Position numbers and translations under genes: made by a program. DNA of 45,099 bases from Lysobacterales bacterium (GTDB lineage Bacteria; Pseudomonadota; Gammaproteobacteria; Xanthomonadales; SZUA-36), in the NCBI GenBank assembly GCA_011773845.1, contig WVWV01000156.1, positions 28,589 to 73,687 on the forward strand, in the 5' to 3' direction. Under the pieces are notes generated by a model. It was given only the letters and a program-made list of their open reading frames with translations. It ran no database searches and had not been told where the DNA came from. Numbering within the stretch: the stretch's first letter is position 1; each line of letters starts with the position of its first letter. Positions 27,934 to 36,183 of this stretch are shown here, piece by piece.

Positions 27934-29610
27934 TCAACGACCAAACGTGGTTCCGAAAAAATCGCCTTCAAGCCAGTAGGGACGCTGCGGATCATTCGCC
28001 AGCATTTCCCCGATCCTGGCGTTGATGCGCGTGAAACGCGCCGCCGCTGCGTAATCGATCGGCAGGTCGAGGTCATCGCTGGGGCGGTGGTAGTGTGCCT
28101 GCAGAAATCGCTGGATGGTTGCCCCGGTGTCGGTCGTCCCGTCGCGCGCCCGCGGCCCGGTGACCAGGAACACGGCCGGGACGCCCTGTTGCACGAAGCG
28201 GTAGTGATCGCTGCGCACGAAGATGTTTTCCTCCGGCATGGGGTCGGGCGCCAGCGCCACCCCGAATTCCCCGGCCGCCTCGCGCACGGTGCCCCCGAGC
28301 GAGGAATGCTCCGCCCCGAACGCCACCACATCGCCAAAATCGTACAGCAGCAGGGGCATGTCGAGGTTGATCGCGGCGACCAGGGACGTGGCGGGTACGG
28401 TGGGGTTGATGGCAAAGTACTCGGAGCCGACCAGCCCCTTTTCTTCCGCGGTCACGGCCACGAACAGCAGCGAACGGCGCGGCGCGGCACCCGTGGCCAG
28501 CAGGCGCGCCGTCTCGAGCATGACGGAGACACCCGATGCGTTGTCCAGGGCCCCGTTGTTGATGCGATCCCCGTGCCCGTCGCCGTGCAGTTCCCCGATG
28601 TGATCCAGGTGCGCGGTGTACACCACGTATTCAGCGCTCAATAGCGGGTCGGAACCGGGCAGCATGGCCACCACGTTGGGGCTGGTCAGCCGGTCGTGAC
28701 GGCTGCGTTGGCGGGCATGGATGCGCCCGGCCAGGGCGAAGCGCGGCATCTCGGCCCCCGACTCGTCCCGGTCGAGCAGTTGCTGCATGGAGAATGCCGC
28801 GCCCTCGAACAGGCGGACGGCGGCCTCGTGATGCATGACGAGATTGGCCTGCAACTGCGGAAAACCGGCCCACGGCTCGCCCGCCGTGGTCAGCCACGCC
28901 ATTGCGGGGGCCCCCACGCGGTCACGCACGCGACCCCAGTCGGACCGCCGTTCGCGGCGCGGGGTGTGGATGCGGATCAGGCCCACCGCCCCGCGGTCGA
29001 TGGCACTGCGGTATTTTTCCCGGGACGAGGCAAAATGGGCGCCTTCCTCGCTGGGAAACGAGGCCGGCATGCCGGCCAGCGCCACCACCACCCTGCCCGC
29101 CACGTCCAGTCCGTCGTAGTCGCTGTACCCGAGCTCCGGGGCGTGGATGCCGTACCCGGCGAAAGCCAGGGGGGCGCTGAGGTCCGCCTCGGCCTGCGCC
29201 ACGCTGGGCCCGGTGTAGAACTGCTCGACGAAGGTGAACGGCACGGTGCCGTCATCGGTCTCCAGCGCCAGTGAGGCGGAGCCGGGCTCCAGGTAGGCCC
29301 GCCGCAGCGGCACCTGCTGGAAGTAACCCCCGCCCTCCCCTGCGGGCACCAGGCCCAACTGCTGAAACTGGCTGGCCACGTAAGCGGCGGCGATGTCGTA
29401 ACCCGCGGTGCCGGGCTGCCGGCCTTTCAACAGGTCATCGGCGAGGAAGGTGATGTGGGCGGCCAGGCGGGCGCCCAGCGCCGGCTCGGCCACCGTCTCG
29501 CCGGCCGCGGCCGGGGCCGCCAGCAGCCACGCGGCCAACAGCCAGCCTGGGCCATCCGCACTTCCGCGGCGCGACGCCCCGCGTCGCAATCCGGCGCGTG
29601 GCGGGTTCAC
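27934..29610 (-). CDS. M28 family metallopeptidase, exported
   Basis: A 558-residue zinc aminopeptidase-like protein with a signal peptide (WLLAAWLLAAPAAAG, about residues 23-37). A PA domain insert ('YGIHAPELGYSDYDGLDVAGRVVVALAGMP') precedes the peptidase domain, in which the co-catalytic zinc ligands are visible: His and Asp in 'YTAHLDHIGE', Asp in 'NGALDNASGVS', Glu-Glu in 'VTAEEKGLVGSEYF', Asp in 'NLDMPLL' and His in 'AHYHRPSDD'. The GTG start overlaps the stop of the PPi-PFK gene as GTGA, so the genes are cotranscribed although functionally unrelated. It probably trims peptides in the periplasm or outside the cell. Confidence 0.9.
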   Translation of the reverse strand: MNPPRAGLRRGASRRGSADGPGWLLAAWLLAAPAAAGETVAEPALGARLAAHITFLADDLLKGRQPGTAGYDIAAAYVASQFQQLGLVPAGEGGGYFQQVPLRRAYLEPGSASLALETDDGTVPFTFVEQFYTGPSVAQAEADLSAPLAFAGYGIHAPELGYSDYDGLDVAGRVVVALAGMPASFPSEEGAHFASSREKYRSAIDRGAVGLIRIHTPRRERRSDWGRVRDRVGAPAMAWLTTAGEPWAGFPQLQANLVMHHEAAVRLFEGAAFSMQQLLDRDESGAEMPRFALAGRIHARQRSRHDRLTSPNVVAMLPGSDPLLSAEYVVYTAHLDHIGELHGDGHGDRINNGALDNASGVSVMLETARLLATGAAPRRSLLFVAVTAEEKGLVGSEYFAINPTVPATSLVAAINLDMPLLLYDFGDVVAFGAEHSSLGGTVREAAGEFGVALAPDPMPEENIFVRSDHYRFVQQGVPAVFLVTGPRARDGTTDTGATIQRFLQAHYHRPSDDLDLPIDYAAAARFTRINARIGEMLANDPQRPYWLEGDFFGTTFGR

Positions 29611-30869
29611 GGCGAGAACGGTGCCAGCTTCTGCGCCACGAGCTGGTTCCGGAGGCGGACATACCGCGGCAGCCCATGCCGGTCATAAGGCGGATAGTCC
29701 TCGCCGCGGATCAGCGGCTCCAGGTAGCGCCGGGCGGCGGGGGTGATGTCGAAACCGTCACGGGAAATGAACCGGCGCGGCATTTTCTTCTCGCGATTGG
29801 CGACCCGTGCCAATTTCGCTTCGCCGACTTTCCAGCGGTACGGCTCGTCGGAAACGCGCTCGATGATCGGCATCACGCCGGTCTTTCCCTGCAGCGCGAG
29901 CTTCACCGCCGCGCTGCCCATCGCGTATGCCTGCTCGACGTCGGTCTTCGACGCCACGTGCCGCGCGGAGCGCTGCAGGTAATCGGAGACCGCCCAGTGA
30001 TACTTGTAACCGAGCGCCGATTTCACCATCTCCGCCACCACCGGCGCCACGCCGCCCAATTGCGCGTGGCCGAAGGCATCGCGCGTGCCCGCGTCCGACA
30101 GGAACTGGCCACGCGGGTTCTTGACCCCCTCGGAGACCACGATCGAACAGTATCCATGGCGCTTCACCGCGCGGTCGACACGGGCCAGGAACGCCTTCTC
30201 GTCGAGCGGAATCTCGGGGAACAGGATGACGTGCGGCGGCTCGCCCCGTTCGCGCCGGGCCAGGCCGCCGGCGGCCGCGATCCAGCCGGCGTGACGGCCC
30301 ATCACCTCGAGGATGAACACCTTGGTCGAACTCGACGCCATCGACGCGACATCCAGGCTGGCCTCCATGATCGACACGGCGACGTACTTCGCCACCGAGC
30401 CAAACCCCGGACAGTTGTCCGTGACCGGCAGGTCGTTGTCGATGGTCTTGGGGATGCCGATGCACTGCACCGGGAAGCCCAGGCGCGCACCGATCTGGGA
30501 CACCTTGTACGCCGTGTCGGCGGAGTCGCCGCCGCCGTTGTAGAAGAAATACCCGACGTCGTGCGCTCGGAACACTTCGATCAGGCGTTCGTACTCGGCC
30601 CGGCTGTCCTCGATGCTCCTGAGCTTGTAGCGGCAGGAACCAAAAGCCCCGCCCGGGGTATGCCGCAACGCGGCGATGTCGCGCTTGCGTTCCCTGGCGG
30701 TATCGATGAGTTCCTCGGCCAGGACCCCGATGATGCCGTCTTTCCCCGCCAGCACGGTGCCGATCCGGTCGCGGTGCCGGCGAGCCGTCTCGATGACGCC
30801 GCAGGCAGTGGCATTGATCACCGGCGTCACGCCGCCAGATTGCGCGTAGAGAATGTTTTTTTTGGGCAT
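29607..30869 (-). CDS. 6-phosphofructokinase, pyrophosphate-dependent
   Basis: A 420-residue phosphofructokinase that interconverts fructose 6-phosphate and fructose 1,6-bisphosphate with PPi, reversibly. It starts 'MPKKNILYAQSGGVTPVINA', and has 'FFYNGGGDSADTAYK' (GGGDS at 112-116) in place of the ATP-enzyme GGDGT, 'PKTIDNDLPVTDNCPGFGS' (Lys141), and 'EVMGRHAGWIAAAGGLA'. The sequence strongly resembles the methanotroph-type PPi-PFK. It is divergent from adk and shares the region with hppA, and PPi-PFK/H+-PPase linkage is known in methanotrophs. It may also act on sedoheptulose 7-phosphate, as shown for relatives. Confidence 0.92.
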   Translation of the reverse strand: MPKKNILYAQSGGVTPVINATACGVIETARRHRDRIGTVLAGKDGIIGVLAEELIDTARERKRDIAALRHTPGGAFGSCRYKLRSIEDSRAEYERLIEVFRAHDVGYFFYNGGGDSADTAYKVSQIGARLGFPVQCIGIPKTIDNDLPVTDNCPGFGSVAKYVAVSIMEASLDVASMASSSTKVFILEVMGRHAGWIAAAGGLARRERGEPPHVILFPEIPLDEKAFLARVDRAVKRHGYCSIVVSEGVKNPRGQFLSDAGTRDAFGHAQLGGVAPVVAEMVKSALGYKYHWAVSDYLQRSARHVASKTDVEQAYAMGSAAVKLALQGKTGVMPIIERVSDEPYRWKVGEAKLARVANREKKMPRRFISRDGFDITPAARRYLEPLIRGEDYPPYDRHGLPRYVRLRNQLVAQKLAPFSP

Positions 30870-30962
30870 GGATGGCTCCCTCGAAGCCGCCTGAGGTCAC
30901 GTTGACTTGCCGAAATCGAGCGCTTAACGTAAACGCCTATTCTAGAGGACGGAATCCCTCCC

Positions 30963-31547
30963 ATGCGAATCGTTTTGCTGGGTGCGCCGGGCTCCGGGAA
31001 GGGGACCCAGGCGGCGCTGCTGGAAAAGCATCTCGGACTGCCGCACATCTCCACCGGTGTGCTGTTGCGCCACGCCGTCGCCGAGCAGACGCCGATCGGT
31101 CAGCAGGCTAAGGCCATTATCGATCGCGGCGAACTGGTGCCGGACGACGTCATGCTGGACCTGATCGAGGAGCGCCTGGCGCAGGCCGACACGCAGCAGG
31201 GATTCCTGCTCGACGGATATCCACGGAACCTGGCGCAGGCGGAATCGCTGGACGCCTTGCTCGAGCGGTTGGGCCGGCCGGTCGACGAGGCGATCCAGAT
31301 CGACGTGGACCCGGAGCAGGTGATTGCGCGCATCGAGCAGCGGGCGGCGCAAGAGGGTCGCAGCGATGACACCGAGGAGGTCCTGCGTCACAGGATGCGC
31401 ATCTACCAGGAGCAAACCGCGCCGGTGGTCGATTACTACGCCCGCAAGGGCCTGCTGACCCGGGTGCTGGGCGAAGGCAGCGTCGAGGAGGTGTTGCAGC
31501 TCATCTTGAGCGTGCTCAGCATGGACGAGCGCGGGGCGGCACCGTGA
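30963..31547 (+). CDS. adk: adenylate kinase, short-lid form
   Basis: A 194-residue enzyme interconverting ATP + AMP and 2 ADP. It has the P-loop GAPGSGKGT (residues 7-15), 'ISTGVLLRHAVAEQTPIG', 'GFLLDGYPRNLAQAESLD' and 'IEQRAAQEGRSDDTEEVLRHRMRIYQEQTAPV'. The lid is the short form, so the length is about 20 residues below E. coli Adk. GGACGGA lies upstream of the ATG. It begins a rightward series with a membrane protein, mpl and a LON-domain gene. It is divergent from the PPi-PFK gene; together they share a 93-base promoter region. Confidence 0.96.
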   Translation: MRIVLLGAPGSGKGTQAALLEKHLGLPHISTGVLLRHAVAEQTPIGQQAKAIIDRGELVPDDVMLDLIEERLAQADTQQGFLLDGYPRNLAQAESLDALLERLGRPVDEAIQIDVDPEQVIARIEQRAAQEGRSDDTEEVLRHRMRIYQEQTAPVVDYYARKGLLTRVLGEGSVEEVLQLILSVLSMDERGAAP

Positions 31548-31613
31548 AGCTTGTGATGGCCGACCACTCGTGAAGGCGATCCTCATGCCGATACCGCCCC
31601 TCGCGAGTGCGCC

Positions 31614-32114
31614 GTGAGCGGGTTGCTTTCCGGCTTGACGGGCTTGCTCAGCCTGCGCAGCGGACCGCAGGACCTGCCACCCGCCTGGCCGCTGACGCTG
31701 GGACTGATCGCGGCCTACCTGGCGGCCAGCATGACCAGTGGTCAACAGCTCGGCGACGAGAGCGCGGCGGCCAAGAGCCTGGGGGTCACCGCCCTGCAAT
31801 TCACCGCCGTCGCTATCCTGCTCTACTGGCGCCGCTATCCCGAACGGCTGGTTCAGACCCTCGGCGCGCTGGCTGGCGTCGGCCTGGTGTTCGCTTTGAT
31901 CTCCTGGGTGTTGCTGGCCCAGGTCGACGAGGCCGTCAACCAGCCGGTCCTGGCCCTCACCTGGTTTGCCGTTTTCGTGTGGTCCCTGCTGGTCGACGCG
32001 CATATCTACCGGCACGCCATGTCCATCACGCTGCCACAGGGCATCCTGGTGGCGGTGCTGCTGCTTGCCGCAACCTACGTGCTGATCGAATTCTACGCGC
32101 TGATGGGGCCATAA
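31614..32114 (+). CDS. integral membrane protein of unknown function
   Basis: A 166-residue protein from a GTG at 31614 with four predicted transmembrane segments: about residues 25-40 (WPLTLGLIAAYLAAS), 57-71 (LGVTALQFTAVAILLYW), 84-103 (LGALAGVGLVFALISWVLL), and 143-162 (GILVAVLLLAATYVLIEFYAL), with a further hydrophobic stretch at about 110-125. I do not recognise a named family. It lies between adk and mpl with short gaps, so it is likely cotranscribed with them. Confidence 0.72.
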   Translation: MSGLLSGLTGLLSLRSGPQDLPPAWPLTLGLIAAYLAASMTSGQQLGDESAAAKSLGVTALQFTAVAILLYWRRYPERLVQTLGALAGVGLVFALISWVLLAQVDEAVNQPVLALTWFAVFVWSLLVDAHIYRHAMSITLPQGILVAVLLLAATYVLIEFYALMGP

Positions 32115-32131
32115 CAGTGGGTGGCCGGCGC

Positions 32132-33493
32132 ATGCACATACTCGGCGCTTGCGGCACGTTCATGGGCGGCGTGGCGCTGCTGGCCAGGCGCGCGGGCTAC
32201 ACGGTGTCCGGTTCGGACCAGCATACCTACCCGCCCATGAGCACCCTGTTGCATAACGAGGGTATCGAGTTGCACGAGGGTTACGATCCCGCCCACCTCG
32301 AGCCGGCTCCGGACCTCGTGGTCATTGGCAATGCACTGAGCCGCGGCAACCCGGCGGTCGAGCACGTGCTGAACCAGGGGCTCAACTATTGTTCGGGGCC
32401 GCGCTGGCTGGGGGAGAACTACCTGCGCGGCAAGTTCGTGATTGCGGTGGCCGGGACGCACGGCAAAACCACCACCTCGAGCATGGTGGCCTGGATCCTG
32501 GAGTCGGCGGGCCTGGAGCCTGGCTTCCTGATTGGCGGCGTCCCGCTCAATTTCAACGTGTCCGCGCGCGACGGGGCGAAGTACTTCGTGGTGGAGGCCG
32601 ATGAGTACGACACGGCATTCTTCGACAAGCGCGCCAAGTTCGTCCACTACCGCCCGCAGGTCGCCATCCTGAACAACCTGGAATACGACCATGCCGACAT
32701 CTATCCGGACCTGGCGTCGATCCAGACCCAGTTCCACCATCTCGTGCGCACCATCCCCGGTAACGGAACCATCATCAGCAACGCCGCCGACCCGAACCTC
32801 GAGGACGTGCTCGAACGGGGCTGCTGGAGCGGCCTGCAGCACTTCAGCCAGGCGGACGGAGCGGACTGGCAGGTGACGCTGGGCAGCCCCGATGGGCGAC
32901 GGCTGAGCTTCCACCACGACGGGCATCCGCTTGGCACCATCGAATGGTCCCTGACCGGGCGCCACAACGCCCTCAACGCCTGCGCTGCGCTGGCGGCCAG
33001 CGCGGCGGCGGGTATCGATGCGGAAGCGGCCCTCAACGCCCTGTCCGGGTTCAGGGGGGTCAAGCGCCGGCTCGAATTGCTGACCGAGGCACACGACATC
33101 CGGGTTTACGACGACTTTGCCCACCACCCGACGGCCATTCGCCTGACCCTGGAGGGACTGCGCCGCCGGGTCGGCAATGCCCGCATCCTGGTGGCGCTCG
33201 AACCACGCAGCAATACCATGCGCGCCGGCGTGCATGCCGACGAGCTGGGACCGGCGCTGATCGCCGGTGATTTCGTCTGGCTCAAGACGACCGACGACAT
33301 CGACTGGGAGCCCAAGACGGCGCTGGCCCCGCTGGAGGGCCGCGGGCGGGTGGTGACCCGCAGTGACGACCTGCTGGCGCAGATGCTCGATGCCGTCAGG
33401 CCGGGGGATCACGTGGTGTTCATGAGCAACGGGGGCTTCGACGCCGCCCCCGCCCGCTTCTCGGCGGCTATCGAAAAACGTGAATCCCTCTGA
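32132..33493 (+). CDS. mpl: UDP-N-acetylmuramate:L-alanyl-gamma-D-glutamyl-meso-diaminopimelate ligase
   Basis: A 453-residue Mur-ligase homologue that attaches the recycled tripeptide to UDP-MurNAc, saving de novo cell-wall synthesis. 'MHILGACGTFMGGVALLARR' opens the UDP-binding domain, the ATP loop is 'VAGTHGKTTTSSMVAW' (G108-T114), 'VVEADEYDTAFFDKRAKFVHY' holds the Mg-binding Glu, and 'VYDDFAHHPTAIRLTLEGLR' is the C-terminal domain motif of Mpl. I chose ATG at 32132, where relatives begin; a GTG at 32117 would add five residues. Length matches E. coli Mpl (457). It overlaps the LON-domain gene by 14 bases. Confidence 0.95.
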   Translation: MHILGACGTFMGGVALLARRAGYTVSGSDQHTYPPMSTLLHNEGIELHEGYDPAHLEPAPDLVVIGNALSRGNPAVEHVLNQGLNYCSGPRWLGENYLRGKFVIAVAGTHGKTTTSSMVAWILESAGLEPGFLIGGVPLNFNVSARDGAKYFVVEADEYDTAFFDKRAKFVHYRPQVAILNNLEYDHADIYPDLASIQTQFHHLVRTIPGNGTIISNAADPNLEDVLERGCWSGLQHFSQADGADWQVTLGSPDGRRLSFHHDGHPLGTIEWSLTGRHNALNACAALAASAAAGIDAEAALNALSGFRGVKRRLELLTEAHDIRVYDDFAHHPTAIRLTLEGLRRRVGNARILVALEPRSNTMRAGVHADELGPALIAGDFVWLKTTDDIDWEPKTALAPLEGRGRVVTRSDDLLAQMLDAVRPGDHVVFMSNGGFDAAPARFSAAIEKRESL

Positions 33494-34064
33494 GATACCC
33501 CTGTTCCCCCTCAACACCGTGCTGGTGCCCGGGGGTTTCCTGCCGTTGCGGATCTTCGAGCCCCGCTATCTCGACATGGTCCGGGAATGCGCCCGCAACG
33601 ACAACGGCTTCGGTGTGTGCCTCATCCTCTCGGGTGGCGAGAGCGGCAGCCCGCCGGAGCATGTCGCGACCGGCACGCTGGCCCGCATCCGCGATTTCCA
33701 TACCCTGGAAGACGGCCTGCTCGGCATCACGGCCGAGGGCGGGGAGCTGTTCCGGATCGAGTCGACCCGCAGCCGCGACAACGGCCTGCTGCTGGCCACG
33801 GTGCAATGGGAAACGCCGGTAGAGCAGGCCGAAGTTCCGACGCATTACCTGCTGCTGGCGAACATCGTCGCCAAGTTCATGGAAAAGCTGAGTGCCAATT
33901 ACCCGTCCTTTCACTCGCAATCACTCGAAGACGCCGCGTGGGTCGGCTTTCGCCTCGTGGAGTTGCTGCCGCTCCGGAATCTCGAGCGGCAGGCGCTGCT
34001 GGAACTTCGCGACCCACTGGACCGGCTGCAGCGGCTGGTGGAGATCCTGCCACGATTTCAGTGA
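33480..34064 (+). CDS. LON peptidase substrate-binding domain protein
   Basis: A 194-residue protein consisting only of the Lon N-terminal (LAN/PUA-like) domain: 'EIPLFPLNTVLVPGGFLPLRIFEPRYLDMVREC' followed by 'GFGVCLIL' and 'VATGTLARIRDFHTLEDGLLGI'. No ATPase or protease part is present, as is normal for these stand-alone proteins, whose role is unknown. The GTG start overlaps the mpl stop. Its last 188 bases are also read on the opposite strand as the 3' end of the DedA-PAP2-LssY gene. Confidence 0.9.
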   Translation: MNPSEIPLFPLNTVLVPGGFLPLRIFEPRYLDMVRECARNDNGFGVCLILSGGESGSPPEHVATGTLARIRDFHTLEDGLLGITAEGGELFRIESTRSRDNGLLLATVQWETPVEQAEVPTHYLLLANIVAKFMEKLSANYPSFHSQSLEDAAWVGFRLVELLPLRNLERQALLELRDPLDRLQRLVEILPRFQ

Positions 34065-36048
34065 CCACCCCGGGCCGGATCAGCAGCAGCCCGGATTCGG
34101 CGGGCCAGACCGAGAATGCCCCTAGGGCCGCGGCAAAAGCCTGCAACTCGGCATCGGGGGCGGGCACCGCGCGCCAGTAACTCAGCACGCGGAAGCGCCG
34201 TACCAGCTGTTCCTCGACGAACTGCCCCAGCAACAGCGGCTGCTCGCCGGGTTCGAGCCGGGTACCGGAATCCCACAGCCTGACCGTCTGCTGGCTGCCC
34301 GGTTGGGGGCCCCGGCGCTGCAGGAACAGCACCTCGGCCTTGCCGAGGTAATCCTTGCGTAGCAGTGGCAAGCTGCCTGCGTCCGGATCCGGGTTCAGCG
34401 CCTGCATGAGCCATGGCCAACCCGCCGGCTCGGCGCGCTGCCACCCGCTTTGGGCCAGCGCCTCGGCAAGCCGCCCGGGGTCGGCCGCCACCTGCAGGTT
34501 GAAGCGCCTGGCTTGCACCGAGCGCAATTGCGTCCGCTCCCGTGGCTGGTCCTGCCAGCCCGACTGCCACCACCGCTCGGCACTCTGAATCTTCTGCGGC
34601 AGCTCGAGCTGCATGGAGTCGAGGTCGGCGCGCATGCGTTCACCCACCTGCCAGTACATCGTCGCCGTCAGCGTGCCAAAGAAGATCAGGCTGACCACCG
34701 CGCCGGAAAACGGCCGCAGGGCGCGCTGGCGGTAGGCGATACCGACCACCGCGGTCCAGCTCAGGCCCAGCAACACGCCCACCAGTGCACCACTCAGCCA
34801 GTCCAGGCCGAGGTAGAGCCGCGCCAGCATGAGCAGCGTCAGCAGGATCGCGGCCGCCAGGTAGGGCCACTTGCGATGACTGCGCCGCAATTCGCGGGCG
34901 ACCATGACGGCGAAGAACCCCAGCACCACGGTGGTCAGGGTCAGGGCTGGGCTGGGCAGGTACAGTTCCTGGTAACCCGAACCCTGCAGCAGGGGCGTCG
35001 CCCGCAGTGTCCAGCCGAGCAGGAACTGCAGGGCGACACCACCGCCCATGGCGACCAGCCAATGTCCGGCCGCACTGGTGCGGTTGGCACCCAGCAGCCA
35101 CAACAGCACCGCGGCGGACGCCGGCAGCAGGACCCACCAGCGGGACAGCTGGGTGATGGCCACCATCACCGGGTCCGCGATGTGGTTGCGCAGGGCCTCC
35201 GCCCGGGCCAGCACCGCCTGGTCAATGGCCTCGGGCTGCGCCGCGAAGGGTGACAGGAACAGCAGCAAGGCGAAGCTCCACAGGGTCAGGACCAGCAGGA
35301 TTCCCAGCATCGTGACCGACAGCACTTCGGGTTGGGACGGGTCCAGCAACGGCCCGGTGATGCGACCGAGCACGGGATGCCGGCGCGCCCAGTGGATGGC
35401 TCTGCGCATCCAGCGTGCCGATCGGCCGGCCAGGAATGCATAGGCCCCGCGGATCACCCACCACGTCGACCACAACACGGCCACCACGATCACCAACACC
35501 AGGGTGAGGCGCCCCGCGTATTCCGAGGCCACTTCCAGCGAGGCGCCGAACAGCATGCCGGGCAGCAGGTAAGCGGGCGTCCACACCAGGCACGCCGGGA
35601 TCGCGATGCCGACGAACCGGCCCGGGCTCATGCCGAGCATTCCGGCGGTGGCAGGGATGACCGGCCGCAGCGGCCCGATGAAGCGCCCGGCCACGACACT
35701 CTTGGCGCCATGCCGATGAAAATAGCGGGCGCCCTGGTTCAGCATCTGCGGATAGCGCGAGAACGGTCGCAGTTCGACCAGGTGTTCCCGGTAGCGGCGG
35801 CCGAGCGCAAAACTCAGGACGTCGCCCAGCAGGGCCCCGGCGGAGCCGCACAGGGAAACCGGCAGGAACTCCACCGCGCCGAGCCCGATCATGGCGCCCA
35901 CGCCAAACAGGAACACGATGCCCGGAATGATGATGCCAACCAAGGCCAGCGATTCGATGCAGGCGACGGTGAATACCAGCAGGCTCGACCAGGCCGGATT
36001 CTGGCTGACCCAATTCAGGATTTCATGTATCCAGGCGCTGTCCATCAT
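33877..36048 (-). CDS. DedA/VTT - PAP2-like - LssY C-terminal fusion membrane protein
   Basis: A 723-residue protein in three parts. Residues 1-205 are a DedA (SNARE-associated) flippase-type domain with 'GRFIGPLRPVIPATAGM' (121-139). Residues about 245-440 resemble a PAP2 lipid phosphatase, but the catalytic signature is gone: PSGH reads PSPA (365-368) and the SRxxxGxHxxxD motif reads ARLYLGLDWLSG (409-420). Residues about 470-655 match an LssY-type C-terminal domain. The last 62 residues (VVTEIVAGS to the end) are encoded antisense to the LON-domain gene and look non-native. DedA proteins move undecaprenyl phosphate or phospholipids; the PAP2 part is likely non-catalytic here. Upstream, a TATGAT lies on the minus strand at 36102-36097. 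Confidence 0.85.
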   Translation of the reverse strand: MMDSAWIHEILNWVSQNPAWSSLLVFTVACIESLALVGIIIPGIVFLFGVGAMIGLGAVEFLPVSLCGSAGALLGDVLSFALGRRYREHLVELRPFSRYPQMLNQGARYFHRHGAKSVVAGRFIGPLRPVIPATAGMLGMSPGRFVGIAIPACLVWTPAYLLPGMLFGASLEVASEYAGRLTLVLVIVVAVLWSTWWVIRGAYAFLAGRSARWMRRAIHWARRHPVLGRITGPLLDPSQPEVLSVTMLGILLVLTLWSFALLLFLSPFAAQPEAIDQAVLARAEALRNHIADPVMVAITQLSRWWVLLPASAAVLLWLLGANRTSAAGHWLVAMGGGVALQFLLGWTLRATPLLQGSGYQELYLPSPALTLTTVVLGFFAVMVARELRRSHRKWPYLAAAILLTLLMLARLYLGLDWLSGALVGVLLGLSWTAVVGIAYRQRALRPFSGAVVSLIFFGTLTATMYWQVGERMRADLDSMQLELPQKIQSAERWWQSGWQDQPRERTQLRSVQARRFNLQVAADPGRLAEALAQSGWQRAEPAGWPWLMQALNPDPDAGSLPLLRKDYLGKAEVLFLQRRGPQPGSQQTVRLWDSGTRLEPGEQPLLLGQFVEEQLVRRFRVLSYWRAVPAPDAELQAFAAALGAFSVWPAESGLLLIRPGVVTEIVAGSPPAAAAGPVGREVPAAPAARDSGAAATPRGESRPTRRLRVIASERTGNWHSAFP

Positions 36049-36183
36049 TCACCCGCGGGCCGCCCACCGCCCGCATTCCGGGGCCGCAACTGGGTTATCA
36101 TACGCGAGCCCATCCGCATTCATCACGATCGCGGGCCCACGGCGGCTTCGCCCCCCGGAAGGAACGGCAGTAAGGGAATGGCC

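Noticed and set aside
25634-27979. 781-codon rightward frame opposite hppA
   Set aside because: Repetitive Asp/His/Gly/Gln-rich shadow of a membrane protein gene; hppA on the minus strand is certain.
36049-36183. Promoter pair between the DedA-like and SDR genes (TATCAT/TATGAT overlap near 36096-36102)
   Set aside because: The -10-like palindrome could serve both strands, but no matching -35 hexamer was found on either, so no promoter entry was made.
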